Assembly (NCBI GenBank): GCA_036971715.1 | Contig: JAVHJL010000002.1 | Location: forward strand, 466,501 to 530,500 | DNA: 64,000 nt | Origin: Arthrobotrys musiformis | Taxonomy: Eukaryota; Ascomycota; Orbiliomycetes; Orbiliales; Orbiliaceae | Direction: 5' to 3' | Part shown: positions 25,834-37,328 of the stretch, piece by piece | Layout: the number at the start of each line of letters is the position of its first letter | Numbering within the stretch: position 1 is the stretch's first letter | Translations under genes and position numbers: made by a program | The notes under the pieces: generated by a model | What the model was told of the DNA's origin: nothing | The model's database searches: none | The model's input: the letters and a program-made list of their open reading frames with translations, nothing else

Positions 25834-26619
25834 ATGCTCTTCTTCAAGAAAGCCATCGCCTGCGGCCTCGCCCTCCTCGCTGTTCCATCCTTCGCTGGCA
25901 TTACGCCGGCACAAATGGTCAATAACCTTGACACTCTGAGAGCTAAATCGTTTGCTATCCAAGCAGATGCGAAGTCAATTACTATTCTTAACGGTCCTCT
26001 TATCGCAATCGGCTTGGGACCTTTCCCCAAAATCATCACTGGCTTTACGGATATTGTCACCACTGCAACAGCTGCTATCGCTCAGATGCAAGGCAGTGCT
26101 ATTATAACCAATCCTGCCGACGCGAAGGCCGTCGCTGATGCGTTCCGCTTGGTGAGTTTGCAATGGCAATATCTCTTCTTTTACCTATGCTTTCCACGTT
26201 CTCGAGACCTTAACAAGCTAAGATATACTAATACACCGGAGAAATAGTTTGTCAAGGTCCACCAAGATCTCCTTAACATCCTCATTGGAAAGGCTGGGCT
26301 CTTTACAATTGTCCCGATCATAGGCACACCTGTTGCCGCCGTGCTACGGTCCATTGAGGCCGTTGTGGATGTGAGTTACTGAGGTCCCCGCTCGACACAG
26401 ACTTACAAGTATCATCTCAAACTAATCATACACGTGTGACATATATAGACGGCCGCTTTTGGAATCATTAATACAGTTGAAGTGGCAGCCTCCAAGGCCT
26501 TGATTCAGAGCGATGCAGACTCCCTTCATGCAACTATTGGGGTTTCGATCAACGCTTATGTTGGCCTCATCCCTCTCACGAAGCGTCATGCTCGTGATTT
26601 CACGCCAATCCGTGTTTAG
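25834..26619 (+). CDS. Secreted HsbA-like (hydrophobic surface-binding / cell-wall galactomannoprotein) protein
   Basis: Small secreted protein of the HsbA family (Aspergillus hydrophobic surface-binding protein A and Mp1-type cell-wall galactomannoproteins). Members coat hydrophobic surfaces or bind lipid and are found in the wall or medium. Three exons in phase 0, 25834-26151, 26248-26370 and 26449-26619, give 203 aa. A signal peptide spans residues 1 to about 21 (ending PSFA). The mature part is helical and Ala/Ile/Val-rich with the family pattern: ITPAQMVNNLDTL, a middle TTATAAIAQMQG, DAKAVADAFRLFVKVHQDLLNILIGKAGLF across the first two exons, and VAAVLRSIEAVVDTAAFGII. There is no cysteine pair in the mature part and no GPI tail. 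Both introns lie inside the helical domain. Confidence 0.88.
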
Positions 26620-27200
26620 ATGGTCGGTCGTCAATTAGATGTAGCGACTGAATGGCTGGCTATGCCAAACTCATCCAGCATATCGAGCGGAGATGAACTC
26701 TTGATGATGTGATGGAATGCGGGTATCAATAATAAGGCAGGACTAGCGGCTGCGGACGGGGTATATGAAAAAAGAAAAGCAGAGGTCCTGGGGACCATTG
26801 AAATTACCACAATATTTTCCCTTGTTTCCTTTGAAAAATTTGTCGCGATTAAATATCATTACTTAAGTAGCTTTGTGAGATATACAAATATAATGCTCTA
26901 ACAGAGCGAATCAATATTTATTTTCCATTTCTTGGGCTGAATTCCATCTGTACTTTTTTTTAAGAGAAATGATTTACGTAATTATTTAGAAATTGAGCTC
27001 CACACAGAATCGGTATCTCTCTCGGAATTGACGAACGGCCAACAGTTAAGTTGACAAAGCTTTAAAGCTGGATACTTGGAAATTGCTCCCACGGATTTTA
27101 TCCTTAGATGGATTGATTTTGTTGGAAAATCTGTGCTTTATGGAAGTTCAGATGGCTCATCTGCGTCTAGAAATTGATTCGATTCAATGGCGAATAGCGT

Positions 27201-27222
27201 GGCATGGCCATGTGGCCATGCC
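27201..27222. repeat. Short inverted repeat, 10-bp arms
   Basis: GGCATGGCCA and TGGCCATGCC are exact reverse complements separated by two bases. It lies in a spacer with no evident role. Confidence 0.6.
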
Positions 27223-28178
27223 TCGAGGCTAGAGCCTTGCATCACTGGGATCTTTGGTGTTGCTTCTGTTGCAGTCTAGATCAAGGATTGTCGCGTTGTT
27301 TCACAATGCAATGTAGCACAACGATAGGATCCTAGGACTCGGTCCGAATTCAGCAAACGTAAACAAGTCGGTCGAAATTATATGTTAAGATGGAACAGTG
27401 GTCTTAGAGCGCCGGTGGTATGACATTGAAGTGGGAGTTTTGCAGATTTAACAGCTGAGGAGTCTGGCGACAAGGTGCTGGAGGTAGGCTTGTATGGTAA
27501 AATTAGAACTCAAGCCAGTGTTCGAACGTCCACTAAATTTATAAATAGTCCATCAATATAGATATCCCTTTGTGACGTCTGGGAACGAACCAGCCTATAT
27601 CAAACTTCAAGCAGTATGGCTGTCGTGTCGACCCAAGCGTTGCATAGTATACATCGGATCCGAGTGGCAAAATTTTGAAATTTCCTAGTGATGTCTGACT
27701 TCGAGAAAGATGCAGGACACTGGCGCTAGTTCTCGCTACAGTTCTAGCCGTCGAAAACCTTCTTGTTTTGTGCAACCTAGGCTCCACCCGACGTCTAGCC
27801 CAGCCGAAGAAGCAGCTGTCTGTGCACCTTCTCCCCATCGCGTGGACAGTGCATGATTTGCGGCAAGAAGTAAAGTGGAACAGAAAGCAAAAAAAGAAAA
27901 GAAAAGAAAGAAAAATGACAATCTGTGACATAGTTTTATCAGGAACAATATTAATTGGGAATAGGAGATTCGGCCTGGGTAACACAAACCATTTCTAGAT
28001 CGAGAAAGAGAAACTCTAGCCAAGAGGCATCAGGTCAATGATGCATGTCATTGTCAGCTGTAGTAACCCCGGTTCGCAGTCGGGAAAAAAATGGCCCCCA
28101 TTGATGTTGAAAGCTTCGAGGGCAAGAAGTAGCCGATGTTGCGAGATATTTCCCTCCTCCAAGGTCTTATTTCTAACT

Positions 28179-28186
28179 TATAAAAG
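28179..28186 (+). promoter_or_regulatory. TATA box of the Cys-rich secreted protein gene
   Basis: TATAAAAG lies 198 bases upstream of the ATG at 28377. The same octamer precedes the neighbouring HsbA-like gene. Confidence 0.5.
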
Positions 28187-28376
28187 GGCCAGGTAGTTCC
28201 TCATACTCACGTCTGTTTTGTCATCAGCAACGTCCTTGTATTATAATATATATACCCTCCAAAATCTTCAACAAGATATTCACAATACGACTCACTCCTG
28301 CGAAAGCCTACTTTTAAGCTTGATATTTTTTTTAATTGAACCAGCTGTTCAAATCCATAAAAACCAACCACTAAAA

Positions 28377-28813
28377 ATGAAGGCATCTTTTATTCTCGCT
28401 CTTTTCGTCGCTGCAGCTGCGGCTGCCCCGGCCAGTGATGCGGCTGACGCCTCAAAGGTATTTTCCCTGTGCATAGAAATATCCTCGAAACCACGAATTC
28501 AAACTGACGAACTATTGTATAGCCTCCTCCAGCAGGCCTCAAGCGATGTGGCAAGAAGATTGGCAGATACTGCCGCTCCGGCGAAGTCTGCGTTGGCGAA
28601 CGGAATATCAAGGGAGGAGTAGGCCTTTGTGTCTCCGGTGCCTTCGAGAATCAATGCGCCAACTTCCTCGGCAGCGTATGCAGGGGTAACGACTTCTGTA
28701 TTGAGGACCCTCGAAACCTTGTCGACTGCAAACCTGGGATGATGGATTGCGGTAACGGCCTCTGCGTTCGCAGTGACTGGGCCAAGTATCTCGACTTGAA
28801 GTACCCGAACTAG
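28377..28813 (+). CDS. Small cysteine-rich secreted protein (10 Cys), effector candidate
   Basis: Two exons, 28377-28457 and 28523-28813, join in phase 0 across a 65-nt intron to give 123 aa. Residues 1-17 form a signal peptide (hydrophobic core then an Ala run). The mature protein has ten cysteines at 36, 44, 50, 63, 72, 80, 86, 96, 103 and 108. The spacing C-x7-C-x5-C occurs twice (36-50 and 72-86), so the protein looks like an internal duplication 36 residues apart. The second half, C-x2-FLG-x2-C to EDPR to C, DCG and CV, resembles a pattern common in small secreted proteins of ascomycetes (C-x-GF-x-G, DDPR, DCGG-x-CV). Function is unknown; a disulphide-stabilised effector or antimicrobial-like protein is inference. 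The second exon has no ATG of its own near the start and is easily missed. Confidence 0.8.
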
Positions 28814-29199
28814 TTTCTCTCTGATTCTCGGTAAAAGGTATATGTATTTAGAGCATATATGCCAAAAGAGAGGATGATGAGGACTAGTTAGTCCAAAACC
28901 ATGTACATACCATAGATACCAAGTCATAAACCTAATCAGAAAAGATATACACACTTGCGTTGATGTATCGTGATGATGTTGGACTAAGAACAGTATCTGA
29001 AACGCTCAGAATCACCCGGAGGTAGAATAATTGATTGTGTATTATGAGGGTGGCTCGCTACAGACTAAAAAGGCTGTTGGATTTTAATATAGCCCACCAT
29101 GTAACAGTGTTTCATACGATACACAGAGATAACTATGCTGGAAATCGCCCGGCGCCTTCTTTTCCCATTTCCATCACTTCTCATAAGTAACTGACCATT
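28814..29199. other. Convergent 3' spacer
   Basis: Separates the tail ends of the Cys-rich protein gene (plus) and the unknown minus-strand gene. Nothing else seen. Confidence 0.5.
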
Positions 29200-30554
29200 T
29201 TATCCTGGTTTTTTGTTCTCGCCAAATTCAGCCCTTAGAATATCTAGCCAACAACTTGGAGGAGCTGGATTTTCTTTCTTAGTTCGGCCTGGGCCCAATT
29301 CATCAAAAAGAATAGAGATCCAGAAATCCTTTTCGGGCTCTTCGAAGCCGATTAGATCTTCATCCAAGGAAATAAGAATTTCGGAGTTGGAAATAGGCCA
29401 TCCAGGGATGACAGGGCCCGACAAAGGACTCATGACTGGGCAACTAGGAAGGCCAGTGCGAGGGTCATCCAGTAGGTGGAAATTGGCAGCTGGAATCCCG
29501 AGGTTGGGCCCTGGTTCGGATTGAGGGGCAATAGAAAGTAAAACCTCATTACCAGGGCTGGGCACTGGGGGATCAACCGTCACCACTGGTGGCTTTCTTT
29601 CATCCAATTCTGGTCCGGGGCCTAGTAAATCTGGTGGCTTCGATTCTTCGGGGAGGTTCCCAATCCCCAAGACCGCCTCAGCGGAAGGCTGTTCGTACTC
29701 CATCCTCTTCTTTCGCTTTCTATTTGGGTCCTTCAAATACTTGACCAAAGTTTCCGAGTCAACTCTTATCAAGAACTAAGGTTGAATCCTTGATTAGTCA
29801 CGACTGTAGATACTATAGCGAATTCCTTCGGTATAAGCCCATGAGGTTAACCTACGTCATTAGCAATGACCCCCCTTCGAAGTTTTCCATCGGGGTCGAA
29901 GCTGTCCGGAGTTTGGACGCCTAGATCGCCACAGAGGAGGTTTCCAAGGGCACATTTGGTGAAGAAATCTGGATTGATCTGGCGGCCCTTCGCACATCGC
30001 ATATAGAGAGCATCACGCCTTTCACCATTTTCAGCTTGTTCATTCATCTTGACAAGTCTCCACGGGGAGTTTGCGATTTTCGACTTTAACTCGAACTAGT
30101 ATCCATAGAGTCAACATTGATTAGGTTTCCTCTTGAGGGTCACCATCAAGTACTACTCTTGTGGGCAGATGAAATAAAAATATGGTATGAAATGAATGAG
30201 GTATACCTGTGGCAATGATGAGGTGAGTAGCCAAACAGAGGCGTCTTCTTCGCCCTCCCCGCACCTATAGTAGACCACACACTTCTGAAGCTCGGTGTAC
30301 TTCAACCTTCCAACAGAGGCTTTGCTGGCAGGGTACGTAATGGACAGGCTCGACTTTTCCTTCCCTTGTGCAATTTCTTCCGCGTTAGCGACTTCGAGTG
30401 TGAGAAATATTGCTTCAGCTCCATAGTCGGATTTCGGGTCTCCTAAGGCGGGAGTTTGGACGTTAGCCATATATCTTAAGGCATCGTATGGCATGAGGAG
30501 AACCTCAAAGCCTCGGGCAGTTGCTTTGATGGTGTTCTCAGGTGGTGATGCCAT
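29200..30554 (-). CDS. Hypothetical protein, 387 aa, possibly nuclear
   Basis: I do not recognise this protein. Three minus-strand exons, 30554-30207, 30095-29856 and 29775-29200, all in phase 0, give 387 aa; donors are GTATAC and GTAGGT and acceptors CTAG and TTAG. Residues 1-116 are a mixed alpha/beta-like segment, and 117-196 are a basic, Cys-containing segment (RRDALYMRCAKG, KCALGNLLCGDLG). After that comes a basic patch, NRKRKKR, that could be a nuclear localisation signal. The last 150 residues are Pro/Glu/Gly-rich and probably disordered. The agreement of phase at both junctions and the absence of stops argue that the gene is real. It may be lineage-specific. Confidence 0.65.
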
Positions 30555-31131
30555 GTTGAATGTTGATGTTCCTAGTTGTAGGATGGCGATATTGATGGCT
30601 CCACAAGTAATTGTTGAAGAAAGTACTCGTGGTTACGAGGCGGTGAATAAGTGTGGGATGATAACGCGAGAAATATCGTGAGAGATAGGGCAGTCCCGAC
30701 GCAAGATAGGGTTTCATGATATTTCTGGGAACTGTGCCTGCCGAGCGTCTAGGAACGAGATTAGGAACTGTACATGAGCTGTCGCGACATTGTTCCAGGC
30801 ACGGTTTGATTTGAGGTCTCCTATCACATTGTATTGCTACTCAGAATTGTAAGTACCTAGGTATGTACAATGGTTTAATGAGCCGTAGCATTGCCTTCCA
30901 ATATGATGGCACTGCTAGTTGAGTCCTGGATGAACCGAGAGATGAATCTATTCAATCTAAAGCCAAGGGTATTATATATACAAAATATTATAGCAGAACT
31001 AGAAGAAACCAAAACCCGAAAATGAACCCATAACCCACGCAATATAGACAACATACACTCTTAAAAGAAAATCTAACAGGTCATTATACAAAAATCTTAA
31101 GATCGTTGACGTCGGGTAGGAGGCAGCTGGT
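30555..31131. other. Spacer between unknown gene and amino-acid permease
   Basis: Promoter of the unknown minus-strand gene and 3' flank of the permease; AT-rich, no frame of note. Confidence 0.5.
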
Positions 31132-32951
31132 TTAGCAGCACCAATCGTAAACCCTCTTGGCCTTCGACCATTGTGCCTTCTCCTCGTTTTCCTGTCTAAT
31201 GATCTCAGAAATATCAAGATCCCTTCGGCCAGCGTCGAGATCAACTTCCATCAGGTTCACACCAAATTTCCAGTCACGGGTGATGGCCTTGTAGCCGATG
31301 AACATGATCAGGACAACTGGGGCAGCTAGGTAGCTCTGGAAGAAAACTTCAGGATCCGGTTTACCATTGATAGGCTGTGCAAGGCTTTTAGTTAGCGTGG
31401 CTGGACTGCTATATGGTTTTATGTGCGCTGCTGGGTGGGTGCTTACCAAAAGAGCAACGTAGAACTGTGCGATCAAGCAGAGGATGTTGAGACTGAGACC
31501 GATGTATGAGCCCCAGACTCCGAAGCCGGCTTTGAATGGGAGTTCGTCCAGGGAGCGACCTTGCATCTTCCATGCACGGCGGAATTGAATGTGTGCAAAA
31601 TTGATAGAACCCCAGGAGAAGAAATTGGACAATCCGGACAAGGCAAGAAGCCAGAAAAAGATGGTCTCTCCGTTTGGTGCAAGGACAATGAATCCAAGGA
31701 AACCAAAAGCTATTTTTTCATGCCGTTAGCAAAATATTCAAGGCTACTAGTAGGCAAGCTTCAATAATAGGGAACTTACCAAGTGCAAGAAGAAGAGCGT
31801 AGATTGGTCGACCCTTGGAATCAATCTTGGCGAAAATCTTAGGGGCGTGTCCACGCATAGCCAAGGCTTGGAGAGTACGGGTAGATCCATAAGAACAAGT
31901 ATTTGCGACAGAGATGACGGAAATCAAGATAACAGCGTTAAAGATGCTTGGCAAGACTGGGATACCGGCGAGAGTCATGGCGCGGACAAAAGGAGAGAAC
32001 TTGGTTTGAGCGCCGCTGGCGTTGGCGAGTAAAGGATCGTTTGCGGGGACGACGAGACCGAGAAGAAAGAGGGAGATAACGTAGAAGATCATGATACGCC
32101 ACAGGACTTGCTTGGTGGCTTTGGGGAGGGTTTTGCGAGGATTCTCGGTTTCAGCGGCCGACAAACCGACAAGCTCAGTTCCACCGAAAGCAAAAGAGGC
32201 CGTAACGAACACACTACAAAACCCTTTGAAGCCGTTGCGGAAGGCACCGGGGTCACTGGTGAAATTTTGTTAGCTTCAGCTTGGGGGTTTACGTTCTCAA
32301 TATCAAAACATACCTCCAGTATTTGGCCCCGATGTAACCTCTATTATCGGTGGGAACGCCTCCAACGTTGATGACGATAGCCAAGATAATGAATCCAATA
32401 ATAGCGATAACCTTGACCGTCCCGAGAACGAATTCAACTTCACCGTAGCCCTTAACACCGAAAATATTGATAACGATGACACCGACGAGGAATATCGCGA
32501 TAAATATACCCTGATTTGGCAATTTATCGCTCCAAAACTGTAATGTAATAGATGAGGCAACGAGTTCGAAGGGTAAGACGATCAGCCAGTTGAATGCGTA
32601 GTTCCAGCCCATGGCGAACCCCCACGCAGGGTCGATGAAGCGAACTGAGTAGGTGTAGAAGGCACCATTGATAGGATAAAGGACTGCAAGTTCGCCAAGG
32701 GCATGGACGGTAAACAGCAACATGAGACCGATAATTGAGAAATCAATAACCAGGGAAGCGGGACCACCGGCGGAAAGCGATCCACCGGATCCAACGAAGA
32801 GACCGGCACCAATCGAACCACCAATGGCAATCATCTGCATATGGCGATTTTTTAAACTCCTTTTCAGCTCCCCAGATGGAGCTGAAGTGCCCAGCTCTGT
32901 ATCGCTAACTACTGCATCCCCAATTGGAGGTTTCGACTCCTGAAAATGCAT
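31132..32951 (-). CDS. Amino-acid permease, APC / YAT family (Dip5-like)
   Basis: Plasma-membrane proton symporter for amino acids of the fungal YAT group in the APC superfamily; resemblance is closest to Dip5-type dicarboxylic amino-acid permeases, though the substrate cannot be read from sequence. Minus-strand exons 32951-32314, 32255-31780, 31709-31447 and 31374-31132 give 539 aa with about 12 hydrophobic segments. The signature at helix 1 is ready to see: LKRSLKNRHMQMIAIGGSIGAGLFVGSG cut here to its core IGGSIGAGLFVGSG. Others are SFAFGGTELVGLSAAETENP in the helix-6 region and VANTCSYGSTRTLQALAMRG. The cytosolic N- and C-termini are short and hydrophilic. I chose the ATG at 32951, with A at -3; the open frame further upstream lacks an ATG. 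Confidence 0.94.
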
Positions 32952-35900
32952 CCTGGCGGTATTTTTACCACGTGCGCTTGTGTTGCGTGTGATATTTTCC
33001 CACGTCGGTTGAACCTGAGGTCGCACAGGCGAAATGGAAAGGCAAGCTCAAACCAGCCAATAACCACGTCGCAGAAATTTAGAACGAGAGGATAATTATA
33101 TAAAGAAAAACGAGATTTGAACGTGGATTTAGGACAGTGTCGACAAGCGACTGCTTTGTGGGGAAGATGGAAGTTTAGATATGCTCGCGGGCTCAAGGGC
33201 GGGCCTCTGCTCCTTTTAATCCCCATCACGCGCAAGATCGAGAGTAATTCCTGACCGACCTGGGAGATAGATCGTCCAGAAGGCAGCACAAGCAAGGCCC
33301 TTGACGCTTGGGTTCATACAACATGCAACATCCTGTCCCTAATGGCACGCCCGAAGATACGGTCATCATTTCGCAACTTCCAAATTCGTGAGGTCCCAGG
33401 GGATCTGGAAATACCTTCTTGCATTGTCTCGCTTGCGGTCGTACATTTACAGCCGAAATGCTTCATTTCTTCATTTCTCGAAACTTTGTTACACGTACAT
33501 GTATGTGCCACCTGGGCAAACACGCCATCTAGAAACCGTGGATGAAATTTCAGGATCCGAAGCTGAAGTTTGGTACCCTGCAGATTAAGTAACAACCTCG
33601 AAGCCACTCGTGGTCGGGAGAGGCGGTGTCTTTGATTTCTTTGGTAGGAACTAGCTCAAAAACACTATCAATTGAGCATGCGACCTATTACCTCTTGAAA
33701 ACAGGTTCGAGAATGGTGCCAATGCTGGACTGTTTCTGCTTCGAATTGCTTAATCCGACTTCATCCTCTTATCTACCTTTAGGCGGCAGGAAGGAAACAT
33801 AGGAGCATTAAATCAGGCAGCTGCAGGACCCCTGCCTTTCAAGTCCATATCGGGGCCCTGGTTCTCGGAAAATAACCAATCATTGAGCGCTGCCGCAGGT
33901 CCCCAAATGCAAGTCTGGGTTAGAAACAGCGGCTTGGGCCAAGACAGGCTTCATCTTGGAACCCCCCGACTTCATGTCGAATGATATCGAACAAATTCGG
34001 TTGGACATTAGTTCCTCTCGGCGTCGTAAGACTTCATCAACCTTCTCTAATTTAGGGCAGTTGGTCATCGTATCATGTTTTGCAGATTTTTCAATTGGCC
34101 CGCACCCGTGTAGACGAAAGCTTGTGCTGCATACCTGCATGTTCCATCTGGCTTCGGGGATACTGAGCTGAGTTCTGGAACACGACATCATCTCTTCGGG
34201 TCATTTTCTTAGTCTCACAATTCTCGCATGGGCATGGCAGTTTTGTCCAACTTTCCGGCCTACTTCTAGGCCGCCTATAATCAAAAACTCAACATCAACA
34301 TGAATACCCAAAAAAAAAATTTTGCGGCACGCGCAAGGGTTCTCCAGATTCCAACCAGTCAGCCGCAACACAGACAAAATTGTTTGCAAGGATAGATTTT
34401 TAAAAATAGTGACCAACTTCCGTATCCAGAGACAGAAGGTTGTGGTGGGCTTATGCCTTGATCGAGCGGGATTGCGCACCAAGCTGAATATCAACTTCAG
34501 TTTTGAGCGTCACTATCGCCGAAACGTTCCCTGTGATATCAGTTTTCGCAAATACCTCGTGCCCAGCCTCAACCCTAGATAGCCACGGCAGGGCATATCT
34601 TGGAAGCCCGGATAGAACAGAAGCTCCTCTCCAATCTATTATCCTTACCCAAACGACTGGTGACCGTGGTTTCAGTCAAAGGGTATCCTGGTGCTCTGCG
34701 ACGAGTCCCTAAAGTTAATAGATTCAACGGGATGGTTAGTCAATTTTTATGGTCTCAGTAGTCAATTCGGAACGTAGGTATCGGTATGTTGAAATGCTAA
34801 GAGATTTCAGGACACGCATAGCACTGGGCGAGTCTGAGCCCTAAATTTCGACGATACAAGATTTCAGACGAAAAGCTTGTTCAGACGTCATCCAACCAAC
34901 CTGCATAACCTGAGACTGCTGGGGCTGTTTAGAAGCCTTGAGGAACAACGATTGTTTGACCTTCAAGGCAACAGTCTGAAACCTCGAGAGCCGAGGCCAA
35001 GAAAACCTCAGCTTTTCCGTATCGATATGTCGCTCGACCGAGAAATTCACCTCAGTTAGCGTAAGATATACTCCAGCCAAGAGGACCCAACAGCTTGTCA
35101 CCAATACCGCAGCCAGTGAGGATTGTGTGGGCTGTGAACACAAGACGATGCCAAGTCAGTACCACATCCAAACTGCCTGTTTTAACTCTATCTCACAAAT
35201 CAACGGCCCAGAAAGCTTTAGGACTAGCTAAGCACGAAAAAGTGTCCAAATTTTCTACCGGTGTCGCCCACGTGCGGATTTGGTATTCGGAAACAGGCCA
35301 ACTCTTAGTCTACGATAGTTCCAACTACCGAAACCTTCCTTCCAGATCAAATTTTCAACTTTCAAAGTGTTGGCAATGGGTTCCAACGTCCAAATATGTT
35401 AGGCGAGAAGCCTCAAGGCCGTGTTTACCCCGAGTGCGGGGCAAACCTAATTCGCACACGAAAGATTTGACCGCTAAAATGATTCCTCAACGAAAATTTA
35501 TTCTAGTTAGCTGGAAGAAGCAACTGTGGTCTACGAATACGGAACGGATGCTTATCATTCCACAAATGTATGCGTAATGCGGGATAAACAACTGATTTCC
35601 TCGGCATTTACCTTCATTAACTTTGCGGAGAAACTTTCTTCCCAAAAGCAACACGCTCAAGCTAGCTATGGCAATAATCGATTACAATGATCGTTCGAAC
35701 TATGAATAGCGAATGTCGAGGCCGATCTTATTTCGCTGATATATCAGATATCTTGAAATCTAGCTATACCTATAGACCGCTTCATACCTTTATATACACA
35801 ACAATGGGAAATCAGCAAGTACAAATTATGCAGGGATAGGTAGAGAACTAATTTAGAAAAATAAAAAATAAAAACATAAAATTACGAAACCCTGGAACTG

Positions 35901-36024
35901 AAAGAAGGGCATAAAAGAATACAGGAGACCGTGCTTGCGATGGGTAGAAGATGGAAATGGCTTTGTAAATCAGCTGTAGGTATCTGAATCGCATCCTAGG
36001 CGGAGGCCTACAGAATCTCAACTT
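32952..36024. other. 3-kb spacer with possible gene relics
   Basis: No gene can be supported. Minus-strand frames at 34201-34494 and 34841-35143 read somewhat like protein, the latter with a membrane-like LAAVLVTSCWVLLAGVYL, and a 160-codon plus-strand frame at 35095-35577 opens at a non-ATG codon. None shares a splice path I can defend. The frames may mark a decayed gene. Confidence 0.35.
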
Positions 36025-37328
36025 TCAGACCTCGGACACGGCGCCCGTTTTAGTGGTAGTCGCCATCCGTTCCACGATCTTGCTGGCCACAAGACTGATT
36101 CCCGGAAGTATCTTTACACCCTTCTCTAGGTCGCTCTCTATTGGTAACGATAGAAGGCGACCTGGCTTAAACATGACTTCAACTGCCGACCATGAATGTC
36201 CCTCCCCTGGAGCGACTTCAAACCCCACCGACACTCCGGCTCCCTGTGCATGCTCAACAAATGACTGTATTCCGGGGAGAAACAGTTCATCGCCCCCAGC
36301 GGAAATCCAACATGTTTCTGGGAGTATTTGTTTCCATGAAAAGCCTAAATCGTTTGGAGGTCCTTGGGAAAGGTTACGATAGGTACGGGTGGTTTCGGAG
36401 TCTTCGTCGGGAAAGACTAGTCGAGACCATTCATTCAGAAGTCGCTGGTTGAGGAAGTCGGTGTCATTTTCCGATTTTGGTTCCGGCTGCTGGGCCATGT
36501 CAACCCATGGGCTGATCAGGATTAGGCAGGCAGGAGGCAGACACAGTCGCGGGGCTCCGATGACAGTTTGTCTTGTTTTCGCCAGCAATACCATAAGTGA
36601 TACCGCTAAATGTCCGCCGGCCGACTCGCCCATAACCACGATTTTTGCTGGATCGATTCCACAATCACGAATTAAATACTCGTAAGACGCTTGGGCCTGG
36701 TGAGCTTGTGTAGGGAATGCGCATGTTGGAGCATAAGTGTATTCGATAGCGAACAAGCCGACTTTCAGACCATGCTCTGAGAAAATTTCGCTCATGCGAA
36801 GGTAACCCGGTAGGAGGATAACCGGGTGGCCGGAAACATAACCCCCACCATGAATGATAAGGATAACGAAGTCGCAGTCTTTCGGTTGGCATTTTTCTTG
36901 AATGGAGCCGCAAGAAACCCAGTAGCCTGCTGAGTCTGGGCGCTTGACACGGGCGTATATATTATCGCGGTAAGGAGAATATCGACGAGATTCGAGTACC
37001 TTTCTACCGGTTGTGTCTACGGTGAAAACCGATAGAGGAAGCCTAACACTTGCGCTGTGTCACCGAGCTATAATTAGAGACAACGAGTTTGCAATTGAAT
37101 AAGCCGTTCGTGTTTACAAACTCACCGTCTACTTAGAGTTCTGAGAAAGTCCACAAACAGCGGGACTCGGCGACTCCGCACACCAAAAGCCCTGCGCACC
37201 GAGAAAGAAACTATCTCGATTGGTAAAAATATGAATAGAAAGCATATAACATGTCCTAAAAGTCGCACGAGGTTTTGTTTGGGACGCAGGTTCGCGACAA
37301 AACTGAGGTTCTGGTTACACACGCTCAT
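36025..37328 (-). CDS. Membrane-anchored alpha/beta hydrolase, HSL-type esterase (steryl-acetyl-hydrolase-like)
   Basis: Carboxyl-ester hydrolase of the hormone-sensitive-lipase family. Two minus-strand exons, 37328-37126 and 37042-36025, join at an Arg codon to give 406 aa. Near the N-terminus a hydrophobic segment (LLGHVICFLFIFLPIEIV) would anchor it in a membrane. The catalytic parts are complete: oxyanion-hole HGGG from His132, nucleophile Ser208 in GESAGG, Asp319 in SAGGDELFLPG and His350 in GEGHSW. Length and the single N-terminal anchor match yeast Say1, the ER steryl acetyl hydrolase that deacetylates sterols, but substrate assignment is inference. The intron starts GTGAGT and uses the acceptor TTAG after a short in-frame stop that rules out the earlier acceptors. 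Confidence 0.87.

Larger units (their letters stand above)
26620..28376. other. Intergenic region
   Basis: Between two genes for small secreted proteins. Contains a near-perfect inverted repeat at 27201-27222 and an A/G-rich run near 27887-27915. Minus-strand frames at 27539-28023 overlap one another and have no motif. I see no gene. Confidence 0.4.

Noticed and set aside
35095..35577. 160-codon plus-strand frame
   Set aside because: Opens at TTG, not ATG, has no domain, and no acceptor suggests it is an internal exon.
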